A stretch of 64,000 nt of DNA. Source: Diphasiastrum complanatum. Lineage: Eukaryota; Streptophyta; Lycopodiopsida; Lycopodiales; Lycopodiaceae. Below, in pieces: positions 1 through 11,862 of the stretch (positions within the stretch are counted from its first letter, which is position 1; each line of letters opens with the position of its first letter). The notes under the pieces were generated by a model. It did no database searches. It saw nothing but the letters and a program-made list of their open reading frames with translations, and was not told where the DNA came from. Position numbers and translations under genes: made by a program. The stretch is from NCBI GenBank assembly GCA_029204225.1, contig CM055113.1, positions 17,644,445 through 17,708,444 of the forward strand. Reading direction: 5' to 3'.

Positions 1-152
1 TTATAAGATATGATTTTTTGAATAAGTGCTTGAAATGCACACTTTCGTGCGCATTTTGTCAGTGACAACTCTAGTGTTAATCCTCTTAATCTCCTTTGAT
101 GCTTGATGTGTTTGGATCTAGGATTGAACGTGAATAGGAAATACCCGCTACA
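1..152 (+). mobile_element. 3' end of an LTR (rest lies outside the window)
   Basis: The sequence up to a terminal CTACA is followed three bases later by a primer-binding site for tRNA-Asp, so this is read as the 3' end of a 5' LTR. The body of the LTR would lie upstream of the window. The assignment rests on position relative to the primer site and the CA terminus; no second LTR copy is visible to confirm it. Confidence 0.5.
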
Positions 153-154
153 AT

Positions 155-176
155 TTTGGCGTCGTTGCCAGGGAGC
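155..176 (+). other. Primer-binding site, tRNA-Asp type
   Basis: TTTGGCGTCGTTGCCAGGG resembles the complement of the 3' end of plant tRNA-Asp (consensus TGGCGCCGTTGCCGGGG), with two mismatches in that stretch. Such sites are typical of Athila/Tat-like Ty3/Gypsy elements and of some non-autonomous LTR elements. The same motif recurs at 5397 (plus) and 11851 (minus). Confidence 0.65.
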
Positions 177-304
177 AATGCCAATTTTTCATTTTTAGCA
201 TGTTTATAATACATGTATGGTGGTTAGAACGCATTTAGGCATCTTGGTTTTGGCATGCTAGGGTTAGCTTTGCATTATGGATGTGATTTGTGAGAGTTTT
301 TTTA

Positions 305-720
305 ATTTTTCTACCATTTTTTATTCAATTTTGTCCAACTCTATGTTCTCTATAATTCAATCTGAATAGCTACAATTGTAGAGCATTGAAAGCACTTTTT
401 AAACGTATAATTTTTTCTAGATTCTGTTAAGTATTGAGCAAGTTACAGATTTGTGAAGTTGGCAAGAAAATTCTGTAAACTTGACAAAAACCATAAACTT
501 CCAGGTTTTTTATTTTTCTGTCTTGTTTGATCCATTTTTAGCCCAACTTTCTGTTTTCTATAATTCAATCTAAATACAGAGTTGTAGAGCATTGAAAGGG
601 CTTTCTAGTAGATATATTTTTTTTTTCATTTTGTAAGTATCGAGGAAGTTACAAATTTTTGAAATTATCAAAACAAAATTGTATAACCTTGTCATTAGCT
701 TCAACAATGTCATTGCTAGC
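305..720 (+). repeat. Tandem duplication of about 205 bp in a retroelement leader
   Basis: Two diverged direct copies of about 205 bp lie head to tail (roughly 305-510 and 515-720). Shared blocks include TATAATTCAATCT followed by TTGTAGAGCATTGAAAG, and AAGTAT followed by a GAGG/CAAGTTACA stretch. They lie downstream of the primer site, in what would be the untranslated leader. A short open stretch at 713-853 follows the second copy and has no recognisable domain. Confidence 0.6.
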
Positions 721-918
721 AGCTGCACCTATCTACAGGGATCAAAATCAACAAGCATTATCTTGGGATCCTTTTTTGGATGGTTTCGACTACCCATTTG
801 TCAGCAAACAAGATTATCGAGAATGGTCACCGGACCCATATGGTTATTATTGAAAATTTGCATTCAAGCGTCGAAATTGGTGTTGTGGGATCACCACCAG
901 TTTTGGTGGGGGACACTG

Positions 919-1225
919 TTGGAGGGTTCGCGGATCGCAAGGCAACCCTAACCCTAGTTAATAAATGAGAGGGATTTGGCACCCTACGTGTGTAAGTCCA
1001 ACTCGATGATCACATAGTTATTTGATTAGTTAAAACATAATAAAAGGATTTTAGGCCTTTTTGTGGGAATTAGATATCGCAAGGGCTAATAGACAAGTTA
1101 ATGAATAAAAAAGGGTTCCCACCAAATTTCAAATTTCAAATAATAAGGGAGGTGGAAATTGGCCAATAGGATTTGAGGCCAAGGCCCTAAAATCCACTAT
1201 ATATAGTAGTACTTTGTCATTTATT
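919..1225 (+). mobile_element. Possible Copia LTR fragment
   Basis: The stretch starts TGTTGGAGGG, has a TATA-like CTATATATAG near 1197 and an AATAAA-like CAATAAAG near 1241, and lies directly before the Copia gag remnant. This order (TATA, polyadenylation-like signal, then gag) suggests an LTR fragment fused to gag by deletion of the leader. No partner LTR and no primer site were found, so the call is tentative. Confidence 0.3.
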
Positions 1226-1235
1226 TTACTTGTGT

Positions 1236-3290
1236 ATTTCAATAAAGCAGGTTGACATCACTTCAAAGCTGCATCTGAGAAAGAAATTCTTTTCACTCAG
1301 AATGTCGAGAAGTGATTCTATTTTGACTCACAAAAATCAATTCAAGACTCTGTTAGAGCAAATGGTAGCAATAGGTTCAGTGATCATAGACTCTAACGTT
1401 GTTATAACCTTATTGTCTAGCTTGCCATCCTCTTATGAAACTAGGTGACGATGATTTCGACTCACCTACAAATGATCTTGGTCAGAGTCATAACTATGCT
1501 GCTACATGAGGAGACTCGAAGGAATGGACCATCATCGTCTTCCATCAACGACTTGCAAGCTTTGTTTTCCAAGAAGAATTCGAAGAAACAACAGAAAAAG
1601 AAGTGTTATGCAAATACTGCAAAAAGATGAATCATGAGATCCAAGACTATCGATTTTTTAAGTTCAACAACAACAAGAAGAAACAGCTAGATCAACAACC
1701 AACGCAAGTATCAATTCAAAGCAGAACGTCGAAGATGATAACGAGCATAATGCCTTCATGGTGAACCATCACCATGTCGAACAAGTTGAGGAATGGTTCC
1801 TCAATTATGAAGTAACGCAACACATGACAAGCCATCCAAGAATGGTTCGGCCTATGGCACCAGGAAATTTGTTTACCACAGAGAAAATATCTCACACATG
1901 ATCGAAGGTGGAGATACTATTAGACTGAATTTTTAGCATAGAAATATATTGTATGTCCCAAATCTAACGACAAATCTATTATCGGTCAGTCAAATTATTG
2001 ACTTAGGACACAATGTAGAGTTCACAACAGAACATACAAGATTCTTAATAAATGTAAGAGAGTTCTTGCACTCGATATGATAGAAGAACATCTCTATAGG
2101 CTTACTCATTGTTACTCTATGAATGATCATGCTTTAAACAACTCAGTATCTATGAATAAAGAATTGATTTGGCATTGTAGACTTGGACACCTTAATCATA
2201 TATTGATTGCTAATATGTTTAAGCATTCTTCAATTTTTTAAATCGATTATCGAACTATCGACCCTTCAGTTCACTAGAGTTGTATCATGGAAAAGCAGTC
2301 TAGAAGGCCATTTAAGTCAAATCAAGAACATATATCTAAATATCTGTTAGACATAGTTCATTCAAGTATCCGTGGCCCAATGTAGACACCATCTTTGCTT
2401 GGTGCAAGATTCTTTATTACATTCATTGATGATTATTTAATAGAACTGTTGTATATTTTATGAAGCACAAATTTGAAGCCTTCTATTTTTTCAAAGTATT
2501 CAAAGAGCATGTTGAGTTGTAGATAGGAGAAATGATCCAAACTATCAGAATCGACAATGGCAATGAATACCTTTCAAATGCATTCAAGGAGTACTTTTGG
2601 ACGCATGGTATCGAACATCAATATACTGCCACATATTTTCCTCAATTGAATGGCTTGGCCAAAAGGAATAATAGGACCTTAGTCGAGTCTACCAAATTCA
2701 TGATCACGCATGCTTCATTGCCCAAATCGTTATGGAAACATGTTGTGTCAACGGTAGCATATATGCAAAATCAATGTAGAACTAAAGGCCTACCTAACAA
2801 CAAGATTCATTATGAAGTTTGGACTGGATCTAGACCTTTATTAAAGTATAAAAAGAGTTTTTTAATGCACTGCCTATGCTCATGTCCCAAATGACACAAA
2901 AAATAAATTAGATGAGCATTCAATCAAAACTATTTTTGCTAGTTATTCTTCCTCAAATGGAATGTATCGATTGTACAATATTATAACATGTAAAATTTTA
3001 ATTAGCAAGGACGTGATTGTCATTGAGGATTAGTTCATTGATTTGAAGGGCAAGAACCAGATCCAGTCTATGAGCTCTTCCTCGACAACTGATGTATATC
3101 AAAATACCATTTCGATTCCTTCAAGTAGTTAGCAATTATGGTCGAATTCAGAGGAATATGAGGAAGCTGCAATTAAGAGTAGCATACGTAGCCGACACAA
3201 AGTTGAATTTTGTTGTCAAAAGCTCCTCCCAGAAGACTGACAAGAATTTGAACTCAACCTATTCGATTCACTAATGAGTTTGCTGACTAT
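1236..3290 (+). pseudogene. Decayed Ty1/Copia gag-pol
   Basis: In several frames this reads as parts of a Copia polyprotein in the canonical order. A gag UBN2-type segment (ending LLSSLPSSYET) is at 1240-1447. A zinc-knuckle remnant CKYCKKMNHEIQDY, whose last Cys has become Tyr, is near 1609-1650. A pre-integrase motif WHCRLGHLNH is near 2170. An integrase core with RIDNGNEY and a degraded QLNGLAKRNNR region is at 2532-2890. Many stops and frameshifts interrupt it. RT and RNase H are not visible. It is older than the other Copia copies here and is not closely similar to families A, B/C or D. Confidence 0.8.
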
Positions 3291-3329
3291 TTGATAAAAT
3301 TTTAGTTTAAAGAACAATAATGATTGTAC

Positions 3330-4180
3330 TTAACAATCATAGAGAGGTATTGGTTGCTTAATCAATGGATCTATCAAGTTCTACACTTTAGATCTTGATC
3401 TAGATTCACTACACTTAGATTTTAGCAAGAGCAATGGATCAAAAATTCATAAATTAGTGAAAGCGGCCTCACACGTTTGGAGTACTGTCCACGGTACGGC
3501 CTGCACCTAAAACAACAAGCACTTTGGTTCTTGATAGCAATCATTCATAGAAATCACAATTCTAATGACTAGATCTCACAAAAGTGTAGAATGCAAAATT
3601 CTCATCAATCTCATTAGCAAAATGATGATCCTTTTATGGATCAAGTACATCCACGAGTCCGGTACAGTCTAGCAGGTCTTCACACGTGTGAAGAGTGCCA
3701 CATCACTCAGATCTATCCATTTGATCCATCCTTGATCCTTATCCAAAGTTGACCTTCTAGAATATGGCTAAAGTCCAAAGAGCTAGTCTCCTAGAATATA
3801 GAGATATTCCCTACAAAATAGGATCCAAGGAAAATGGTCAACTCTTATCTTCTAGAACTCTATACACACGTGTGAACATCCACTTGCCATGTGGGAGGAT
3901 TTACTCGTGCACATGCATGGAAAAGCTAATTTCTAGGTGACTAGCCAACTTGACTAAATGAAACTTAAGATATGCATATTGAAGATATGTAGATGGAATT
4001 TCCATTAAATTGCACTTGAAAAGTTTGACATTTTCAATTTATAATAGGGTGGCAATTTTCCAATGTTTGAGTTGTGGATTGATAACAAGCTTTTCAATAC
4101 AATGTCTCTAACCACTTCTTTTCCTTATACTCTCTCCAATATTTTACAAAAATGGCTACCAATATGCATGATCAATCTAG
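3330..4180. mobile_element. LTR- or leader-like remnant carrying CACACGTGTG motifs
   Basis: There is no coding capacity. The stretch has two exact CACACGTGTG palindromes (3681 and 3865), a near match at 3463, and nearby GTACGGCC and GGTACAG words. The same combination of motifs occurs in the LTRs and leaders of Copia families A and C in this window. It is therefore probably a degraded Copia LTR or leader. No TG/CA ends or target-site duplication could be set. Confidence 0.35.
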
Positions 4181-4699
4181 TATACCTTATGTTAGTTGGA
4201 ATGTCATAATATATTTTGAAATGACAGAAAGAACAAAAAAATTAGTTTTTTGCCAGAAAAACAAAACAAAACCCATCATATATTTATTTTTTTAGCTCTC
4301 TTTGTTGCACATTGTGTAGCAAGTTGACCATGCAAATGGATTTTGAAGTCCAAGTTATAGTGGTCACACACCTAACCCATGGACGGACCGTCTCCACTCT
4401 GAATCATATCTGACATTGGATTTTATTTCTTAGATATTGGTGGTAATTCTAAAAAATCCTCTTCATATTGTTGTGGCAACTCTTCAACCATTGAGATTTT
4501 GTCAATTGTGCCCCTTGAGGTTTGCTTTTCTCTAGCAATTGAATGATTAGTTCAACTACATGACATACAACCAAAGGATTATGGATAGGTCAATTTATTT
4601 ATCTAAGAATACTAGGGACTAATACTTACATATTTCAAGTCTATATATATGGTAGTTTCCATCCTATCTTCAATATTGAAAAAAAAATGCTCCATTCTC
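4181..4699. other. No recognisable feature
   Basis: AT-rich sequence with no long open frame and no domain or repeat that I can recognise. It separates the motif-bearing remnant from the non-autonomous LTR element. Confidence 0.4.
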
Positions 4700-5385
4700 T
4701 TAAACAAGAATTGTCTAGTTATTTTCCGTCAAATACATTAGCAAAAAGGCCTTTGTAACTTCTTTTTGCACTTACTCGAGCTATGGCATGCACTTGGGTC
4801 CATTGAAATATTGTGAGCCATGTGTGCAAAGTATTATCTAAAACTTGTAAGGAATCACTATAGACACATTCTATATGTCGAGGGTTGAATTTCCAATTTG
4901 AACAACAGATTCGTGTTTGCTAAAGCTCGTGTCTTAAAGTTGTGATAGAGGCCAGTCTTTGCTTTGTAAACTACATATATTTCTAAAGACATACTCTTCT
5001 TTGAGGCATGCTTAGTGAGAGGCCTATTTCTACTCTCTCTTCGGAAGGCATTATATATTAAGGCCACATTTAAAGTACAGACCCATGTGTTTGTTGAAGG
5101 ACAGCCCTAATTACATATTTTTGAAGGCTACAAGTGAGGGCAAGCCACCTTCACATTTCTTCTCTCTCTCTCTCTCTCTTCACATTTTTCAGGGCAACAA
5201 AGTGTGGTTGTTCTCCACGTAAGCAGATATGGCAGCATGCAGCACACCTCTAGCAGCTGTTTTCTTGCCATATGCAGTGGCAGTCATCTTCCTTCTTAGG
5301 CAGCGGTTTTCCTCACGCATCACCAGAGCTAGTGGCCAGCAATGGGTTCTTCAATCTACCAACACATTCTTGGTATGTCGCGACA
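4700..5385 (+). repeat. 5' LTR (partial) of non-autonomous LTR element, copy 1
   Basis: From 4729 this is a near-identical direct repeat of 6282-6917. It ends in GGTATGTCGCGACA, followed after 11 bases by a tRNA-Asp primer site, so it is the 5' LTR. The LTR start (TGTGGAGCC in the other copies) is missing, so the left end is truncated or deleted. A (TC)n run lies at 5160-5180. Weakly open frames here are not coding. Confidence 0.65.
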
Positions 5386-5396
5386 TATACCAATTT

Positions 5397-5416
5397 TGGC
5401 ATCGTTGCCGATGAGC
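5397..5416 (+). other. Primer-binding site, tRNA-Asp type
   Basis: TGGCATCGTTGCCGATGAGC matches the tRNA-Asp primer-site consensus with a few changes and sits just after the LTR end. The equivalent site of copy 2 is at 11832-11851 on the minus strand. Confidence 0.65.
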
Positions 5417-6111
5417 AATGCCAAATAGGATGTTCTGTCATTATTCTGATTTTTGTTTCTATTTTTCATATTCACAGGTTACTATTCTAGCTCATCAAGA
5501 ATTTCAGAAAAGGAAGAGTTAAATCTGGGTTTCAACCACTTTCATTTGTCATTCCACTTTTGATTATCTATTTTTGATTTCGTAGAGTTCTTAATCTTAT
5601 CTACAGTTTGTCAAATGTGTTTAGTTCTTGTTATGTACAGTTTGAAGATTTTGTTGTTATGTCCAATAATCTCTTGGTTTTTCGTAAGCAAAATTTAATT
5701 CATGCTTTTCCAAGAGACGGTTTTGTTTTGTTTTGTTTCAATACCTTATTTCTAGGATTTTCAAGCTGAATAAAAGCCTGCTCTAAAGCTATGGTATTGT
5801 CCAAAATGCCGAAGTTGCTGATGCCTTTGCTATTCAAGAATTGTTCATGTTGTCTAGAGACTGTTGCTGACAAATGCTGATTCTTCTGCTAAAAAACAAA
5901 GTTACCTATTGCTGATTTTAAGCAAGTGCTAAACTTTCTATGGAGCTGCATTGTTCATATTCAGTGCCTTAATGACACATACAATTGTTGAAGACAATAC
6001 TATCAAAGCATGTCATGAACATGGACTGTAGCCGACTTTATGTCATGATCGTTCAATTTTTCGAAAGTGTATGATGCTTGTGGGGCCGCTGCGCAGCTGA
6101 GGAGGGGGACA
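5417..6111 (+). mobile_element. Non-coding interior of non-autonomous LTR element, copy 1
   Basis: About 0.7 kb lies between the primer site and a polypurine tract (6099-6109, GAGGAGGGGGA) just before the 3' LTR. It has no gag or pol homology and no substantial open frame. Long blocks match the interior of the minus-strand copy 2 (11275-11831), for example the GTTATGTCCAATAATCTCTT block, which shows that the interior is a family property and not random sequence. The small non-coding interior suggests a TRIM/LARD-like element that depends on proteins from elsewhere (inference). Confidence 0.65.
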
Positions 6112-7714
6112 TGTGGAGCCCTACCTATGGCTTTTTACTCCATTTTTCGGCTTCTTAATGCTAAATTATAAGCCTTTTGTCCTTCACTGCAATGCATAGC
6201 ATATTCATAGTTGTAATGAGTGCTCTAAGTGTCAAATGTGTTTATGGCACTAAGGCTTATTTCCTGCCTAGTTATTTAACATCAAATACATTAGCAAAAA
6301 GGCCTTTGTAACTTCTATTTGCACTGACTCGAGCTATGGCATGCACTTGGGTCCATTGAAATATTGTGAGCCATGTGTGCAAAGTATTATCTAAAACTTG
6401 TAAGGCATCACTATAGACACATTCTCTATGTTGAGGGTCGAATTTCCAATTTGAACGACAGATTCGTGTTTGCTAAAGCTCGTGTCTTAAAGTTGTGATA
6501 GAGGCCAGTCTTTGCTTTGTAAACTACATATATTTCTAAAGACATACTCTTCTTCAAGACATGCTTAGTGAGAGGCCTATTTCTACTCTCTCTTCGGAAG
6601 GCATTATATATTAAGGCCACATTTAAAGTATAGACCCATGTGTTTGTTGAAGGGCAGCCCTAATTACATATTTTTGAAGCCCACAATTGAGGGCAAGCCA
6701 CCTTTGCACTTCTTCTCTCTCTCTTTGCATTTTTTTAGGGCAACGAAGAGTAGTTGTTTTCCACGTAGGCAGATATGGCAGCAGGCAGCGCACCTCTAGC
6801 AGCTGTTTTCTTGCCATATGCAACGGTAGTCATCTTCCTTCTTAGGCAGCAATTTTCCTCACGCATCACCAGAGCTAGTGGCTAGCAATGGGTTCTTCAA
6901 TCTACCAACACATTCTTATGGGCATTTTCTAGAAAGCAGCCATCTACAGACATAGATATCAGAGGGTTTTCTTGCCATGTGATCACCAACCAGTCCATGA
7001 ACATCCACTGGCTGTCTACAAGTAGTTATGAGACAGCCTGTGTGTTCTTCTACACGTCTCCAGCCAGACAACCATTTTTCTAGCACATCATTGGACAAGC
7101 ACCAAGCTGTTTTCCTAGTTTTTCTTCAACTAGCCCACAAGGGTAGTATGCATAGGTCTAAAGACCCCTCCAATGATTGTTTGCAAGCAGTTTCTCTGCT
7201 CTTTTGTCTAAAATGACTATTTACAATCATTTGCAATCAGTAAGAAAGGTAGGCAGCCACATCCTCAAGTGGAAGGCTATGGCAACTTTCCTACAGTACA
7301 TTCTTCTGCAGCCAGTGACCCTCATTCACTGCTTCATAGGACTTTATTTTACTACTTAAAGCCAGAGTCCATGTTCTCAACTGATAGACCTATTTGGAAG
7401 CATTCCATTGGTCTATGGAAGCCCTGTTACATGTGTCAAAACCCCATTTGCTTGTCTCTTGAAGCAGTTGGCAATGCCTCTTCTCTCTAGCACATTTTCT
7501 CTTTGGCTATATCATGACAATCTTATGCCATTCTAAATCATTCAGACACAGATGTAGAACAAAGGCTTAGAAGCTCTGTTGGTGCTTTAATATAGATTTA
7601 CTGCTTTTGCTATTCATCTACAAGTTCTGAACCTTTGTGTTATTTGATTCTTGTATAGAGGTGTAGCAATCCCTCTTCTTTGCAATGTCTAGATTATAAT
7701 GCACATATCTTTGT
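6112..7714 (+). repeat. 3' LTR (right end truncated) of non-autonomous LTR element, copy 1
   Basis: It starts TGTGGAGCC right after the polypurine tract. 6282-6917 repeats the 5' LTR. 7250-7714 matches, in inverted orientation, the 5' LTR of copy 2 around 12420-12960, including a shared block around CTTGTATAGAGGTGTAGCAA. It breaks off at about 7714, where Copia B gag begins, so the last roughly 0.55 kb, including the CGACA terminus, is missing. The LTRs of this family differ from one another by large internal indels. Confidence 0.6.
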
Positions 7715-7725
7715 ACTCTGCAAAC

Positions 7726-10219
7726 ATGGCTCCCTCAATTGGAGTCATGTTGGAAGCCAATGATAGGCTTACCTCAAGTAAGTATTCATTGTGGAAATTG
7801 AGGATGGAGTCACTTCTTGAGATGAATGATGTTTTGGATATTGTTGTACGTTTGGAGGAGAGACCAACAATGCAACAAGATCAATTGAGGTATGACATGA
7901 GGGCCAAGGAGGCTCTACACATGATAAAGATGAATGTTACCAATGAATTTCTCAAGGAAGTTGGTAAGTGCACATGATCAATGAGGAATATAGGCATCAA
8001 GCAAGAGGTGGATCTACATCGACACTTCAAGAGGATGCTATGTTCACAAAGGGCAAATTCAAGGGCAAAACCAAAAGTAAGTGGTCTAAAGGGCAAGATC
8101 AAGTGGATGCTTCTTCAAGTGGCAAAAAGAAGGATAGATCAAAGCTCAAGTGCTTCTATTATGGCATCAAAGGACACTTTGCAAGTGAGTGCTACAAGAA
8201 GAAGAGAGATCAAGGAGACAAGCAAGGTAATCTTACTCTTGATGAGGATGGTGTGGATGTTCAAGATGCAAATGATGATGCTTTTGTGATGTCTTCATGT
8301 ATGCTTGCTAATAATGGAGATCTAGATCCTTGGTGGATTGAGAGTGGAGCAAGTTCACACATGACCTTTCACAAAGAGTACTTCACTTCTTTGTTGGCAT
8401 ATGGAGATGACAAGAGGGTGATCTACACGGCCAATGATGGTAAGTGTGCAATGAAAGGGATTGGCACAATTCCTATTTCTCTCTCTACAAATAGGAATGT
8501 TCATTTGGAGGATGTCTTGTTTATTCCATCTATTACCAAGAATTTGCTTAGTGTGAGTCAAATGCTAAGTAAAGGCCTCAAGGTGGAGTTTGATGGAGAT
8601 GATTGTTTGACCAAAAGGAAGGATGTCTTGATTGGAAAAGGTAAACGACAAGGGAAGTTGTTCAAACTTGATGCTTGTGTTATTACTAACCAAGTTGGAT
8701 GTGTTGCAAGGGAGCAAATTTCTATTCAAGAGGTTTGGCACAGAAGGATGGGACACCTCAACTTCAAGTCATTCGAGGTAATGGCAAGGAAGAAGGTTGT
8801 GAGTGGTCTTCCAAGTTCCTTAAGTAATGACAAGCATGTTTGTGAGTCTTGTGCTTTGTCTAAGTCACATAGACTACCTTATACTAGATCTATTTCTAGA
8901 TCTACAAAGCCTTCTCAACTTGTACATTCGGATATTCATGGATTTACTACAATTGGCAATAGTGGAGCTAAGATGTATGTAACATTCATTGATGATTTTA
9001 GTAGATTTTGTTGGATCTATCTACTAAAGAGCAAGGATGAAGTGTATGATGTCTTTGTCAAGTTCAAGAATGCAAGGGAAAACCAATTTTCCACAAATAT
9101 CAAGTGCTTGAGAGGTGACAATGGTGGTGAGTACATATCTAACAAGTTCAAGGCCTTTTGTGATGAGCATGGGATCAAGAGGGAGTATACAACATCAAGG
9201 ACCCCACAACAAAATGGAGTGGCTGAAAGGAAGAATAGGAATCTATGTGAAAGTGCTAAAGCTATGAGGTTAAGTGCTAATCTTGACAAACCATTTTGGG
9301 ATCAAGCTTTGTTGTGTGCCAATTTCTTGTGCAATAGGTGGCCGAGTGCTATTTTGGATGGAAGGACACCTTTTGAGATGCTATTCAAGAGGAGGCCGAG
9401 TGTTAACTTTCTAAGAACCTTTGGATGCACATGCTATGTCAACATTACTCTTGATGATAGGACCAAGGAGGATCCATCTTCAAGAAGAGGTATTTTTGTT
9501 GGATATAGTGAGGTGAGTAAAGCCTATAAGGTTTACATTCCTTCTACTAACAAAGTGATTGTTGGTAGAGATGTCATTTTTTATGAGGGGAACATTCCAA
9601 AGGTGTCTTCAAGCATGATTGATGGTAGAGGGGATGGAAAGGATCTTACTTTGTATGGTGGTGATGATGGACCTTCATCAAGTCAAAAGCCAAGGAGAAC
9701 ATCAAGAGAAAGACAAGTACCTTCAAGGCTCACATATGATCAAAAGGGTAAGCAAGTAGTTTCTGAAAATTATGTTGCTTTCCTAACCTCTTTGGATGAG
9801 CCTACAAGTGTAGATCAAGCAAGGAAAGAAGAGGAGTGGATCCAAGCAATGGATCTTGAGTATCAAGCTCTTATGAAGAGTGGAACATCGTTTGGAGGAT
9901 TCTTTTGTGTAGATGGAGCTATGCAAGTGGATGGTGTTATCTTGCTATAAAATCAAGTAATGGATCTGGAAAACGAAGTTTGTTCAATGACTTTGATGAT
10001 CAAGTTGAAGATCAAGAGGTTGATCTCAAAGCGCTTCAACTAGTCAAAAGGGAAGTTGGCAATTTGGAGCTAGTCAAGAGCATCAAAGGAGAGGTAATTG
10101 GCAAAGATGTTATGGATCTGTTTTTTCAGCATATTGAAGACTCAAGTAAGGTTAAAGGAGCAGCAAGGAAGTGTTGTTCAATTTTACTTTACTTGTTCTA
10201 TCTCATGTTTGAGCAATTT
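7726..10219 (+). pseudogene. Copia B gag-protease-integrase, 5' part (RT-less family B/C)
   Basis: This is a close relative of Copia C (43619-46430). The gag N-terminus (SIGVMLEANDRL) is followed by a 298-bp deletion at 7975/7976 relative to C, which shifts the frame. The open frame then carries the zinc knuckle (CFYYGIKGHFASEC, second Cys changed to Tyr), a protease site WWIESGASS in which the catalytic Asp is Glu, a pre-integrase WHRRMGHLN motif, and an integrase core with SDIHGF, RGDNGGEY and GVAERKNR. After ALMKSGT, where RT should start, the sequence switches to a non-RT segment (about 9885 onward) shared with Copia C. No 5' LTR remains; the left side abuts a non-autonomous LTR. Confidence 0.9.
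9885..10219 (+). other. Left part of the unknown segment replacing RT in Copia B
   Basis: This matches 46098-46430 of Copia C closely, base for base over most of its length. It has no RT motifs (no YVDD box) and no similarity to families A or D at this point of the polyprotein. An open stretch contains a LKALQLVKREVGNLELVKS-like helical segment that I do not recognise. It is cut at 10219 by a minus-strand LTR element and resumes at about 13182. Confidence 0.7.
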
Positions 10220-11274
10220 TGTCGCGACATACCAACAACAAAATGATTGATATTTGTAGTATAAACGGGTATCGTTCCTACTAGAGAGCAATAAAAAGGC
10301 TAATACTGTCATTATTAGTGCAAAACCAAAAATAACTATGAATGAATGGACTGGAGAGGAGAAGTGATTGCAAACTGGTCATCAACAGATGTTTCCACAT
10401 GGGGCTGCCAATACAACCGTATAAAGAAAACAAACACCCAGGAAAAAAATACTGAATACTTCATTATGGTTTTCAACTTCAAATGGGAGTGAACTCAAGA
10501 AAGCAAATACTTCGGCAAAAGGGAAAGCCACACAGTGTTTTCGTTATCTTGACAATAGCCTATCATGAATCTAACTCCTATGATCTGCACAAATCACAAG
10601 ATTGAAGGCTAGAGACACTTCACTAATCAATTCCAGTCCAAACACTGTGTATAGGCACAAACAATACAGTGTCATAAACTTTCTATTACCAAAATGAATA
10701 ACCATGAAAAGCATAGAAGGTATTCACAGTAGAAACAAGTTGTGTGTGATTCAGAACACTCAGATTTACATTATCTATATCCAGGCTCTGAAAATCCCGA
10801 ATAGTGCAAAATGTGCGACAATGGCCCTTCAGATTTGTAGTGCCTTGCCTTTGAAAATAGAAGTTTGCTTTTAGGAAATGTGAAGATGGCGGGTTATACT
10901 CAGCCGCTAAAACTACCATTGAAACTTGACTCTCTCACAAAACCGAATAACACGAGAATGCCAACTGGTTTCATGCCTTCTTTAACCAATGATTTTTTTA
11001 ATAAACTTTTTCTTACATGAGCATTACCTCAGTATTAAATTACAAATGGTCTTTGTATAGACTATGTCGTTTAGATATCACTTTAAAAAGTAAAGGCTAG
11101 CCATAGCCATATGCCAAATTCATAAGTAGTAAAATGGTTTTTAGCTCCATAGAACAGTTATGACTCATAGTGCAATTAATGAAAAGGCTATACATAATGG
11201 CAAAGGCAAAGGCTTAAGATTTAGCAACAAAAATCCCAAAAAATGGAGTAAAGAGCCATAGCCAGCGCTCCACA
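10220..11274 (-). repeat. 3' LTR of non-autonomous LTR element, copy 2
   Basis: Read on the minus strand, it begins TGTGGAGCG at 11274, directly after a polypurine tract (GAGGAGGGGGG), and ends TGTCGCGACA at 10220, where Copia B sequence starts. 10220-10784 is a direct repeat of 11863-12420. The terminal TGTCGCGACA is itself a perfect palindrome. No coding capacity. Confidence 0.7.
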
Positions 11275-11831
11275 TGCCCCCCTCCTCAACTGCGCAGTGG
11301 CTCCGGAAGCATCAAAGAAGGCTCTGCATCATTTAAATAATGTGATTTTGGACAGCAGCACCAACAAGTCGTTAACTATGAACAGAACATAGAAAGATCA
11401 GCATTTGTCAGCAACAGTCTTTAGACAACATCGGCACATCTCGGATAGCACCAAATCCTTAGAACAGGCTTTTATTTTAGCTTGAAGATCCTGTAAATAG
11501 AGAACCAAAACAAAATAGAATAGAACCATCTCTTGGAAGAGCATGAATCATAATTTGCTTATGGAAAACCAAGAGATTATTGGACATAACAACAGAATCT
11601 TCAGACTGTACATAACAAGAACTAAACACATTTTACAAACTGTAAAAAACTTTAAGAACTCTATCAAAAATCGAAAATAGAAAATCAAAAGTGAAATGAT
11701 GAGTCAGTGTGGTCAAAACTCAGATTTCACTGTTCCTCTTCTGAAATGCTTGAGGAACTAGAATAGTAACCTGTGAATTTGAAGAATACAAACAAAAATC
11801 AGAATAATGACAGAACATCCTATTTGGCATT
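11275..11831 (-). mobile_element. Non-coding interior of non-autonomous LTR element, copy 2
   Basis: About 0.56 kb lies between the primer site and the polypurine tract, reading leftward. It is homologous to the interior of copy 1 and, like it, has no gag or pol trace. The conserved tail CTGCGCAGYTGAGGAGGGGG, just before the LTR, is shared by both copies. Confidence 0.65.
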
Positions 11832-11851
11832 GCTCCCTGGCAACGACGCCA
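11832..11851 (-). other. Primer-binding site, tRNA-Asp type
   Basis: On the minus strand it reads TGGCGTCGTTGCCAGGGAGC, nearly the tRNA-Asp complement. It lies 11 bases after the LTR terminus CCACGACA. The same motif is present at 157-176, where it belongs to a different LTR end. Confidence 0.7.
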
Positions 11852-11862
11852 AAATTGGTATA

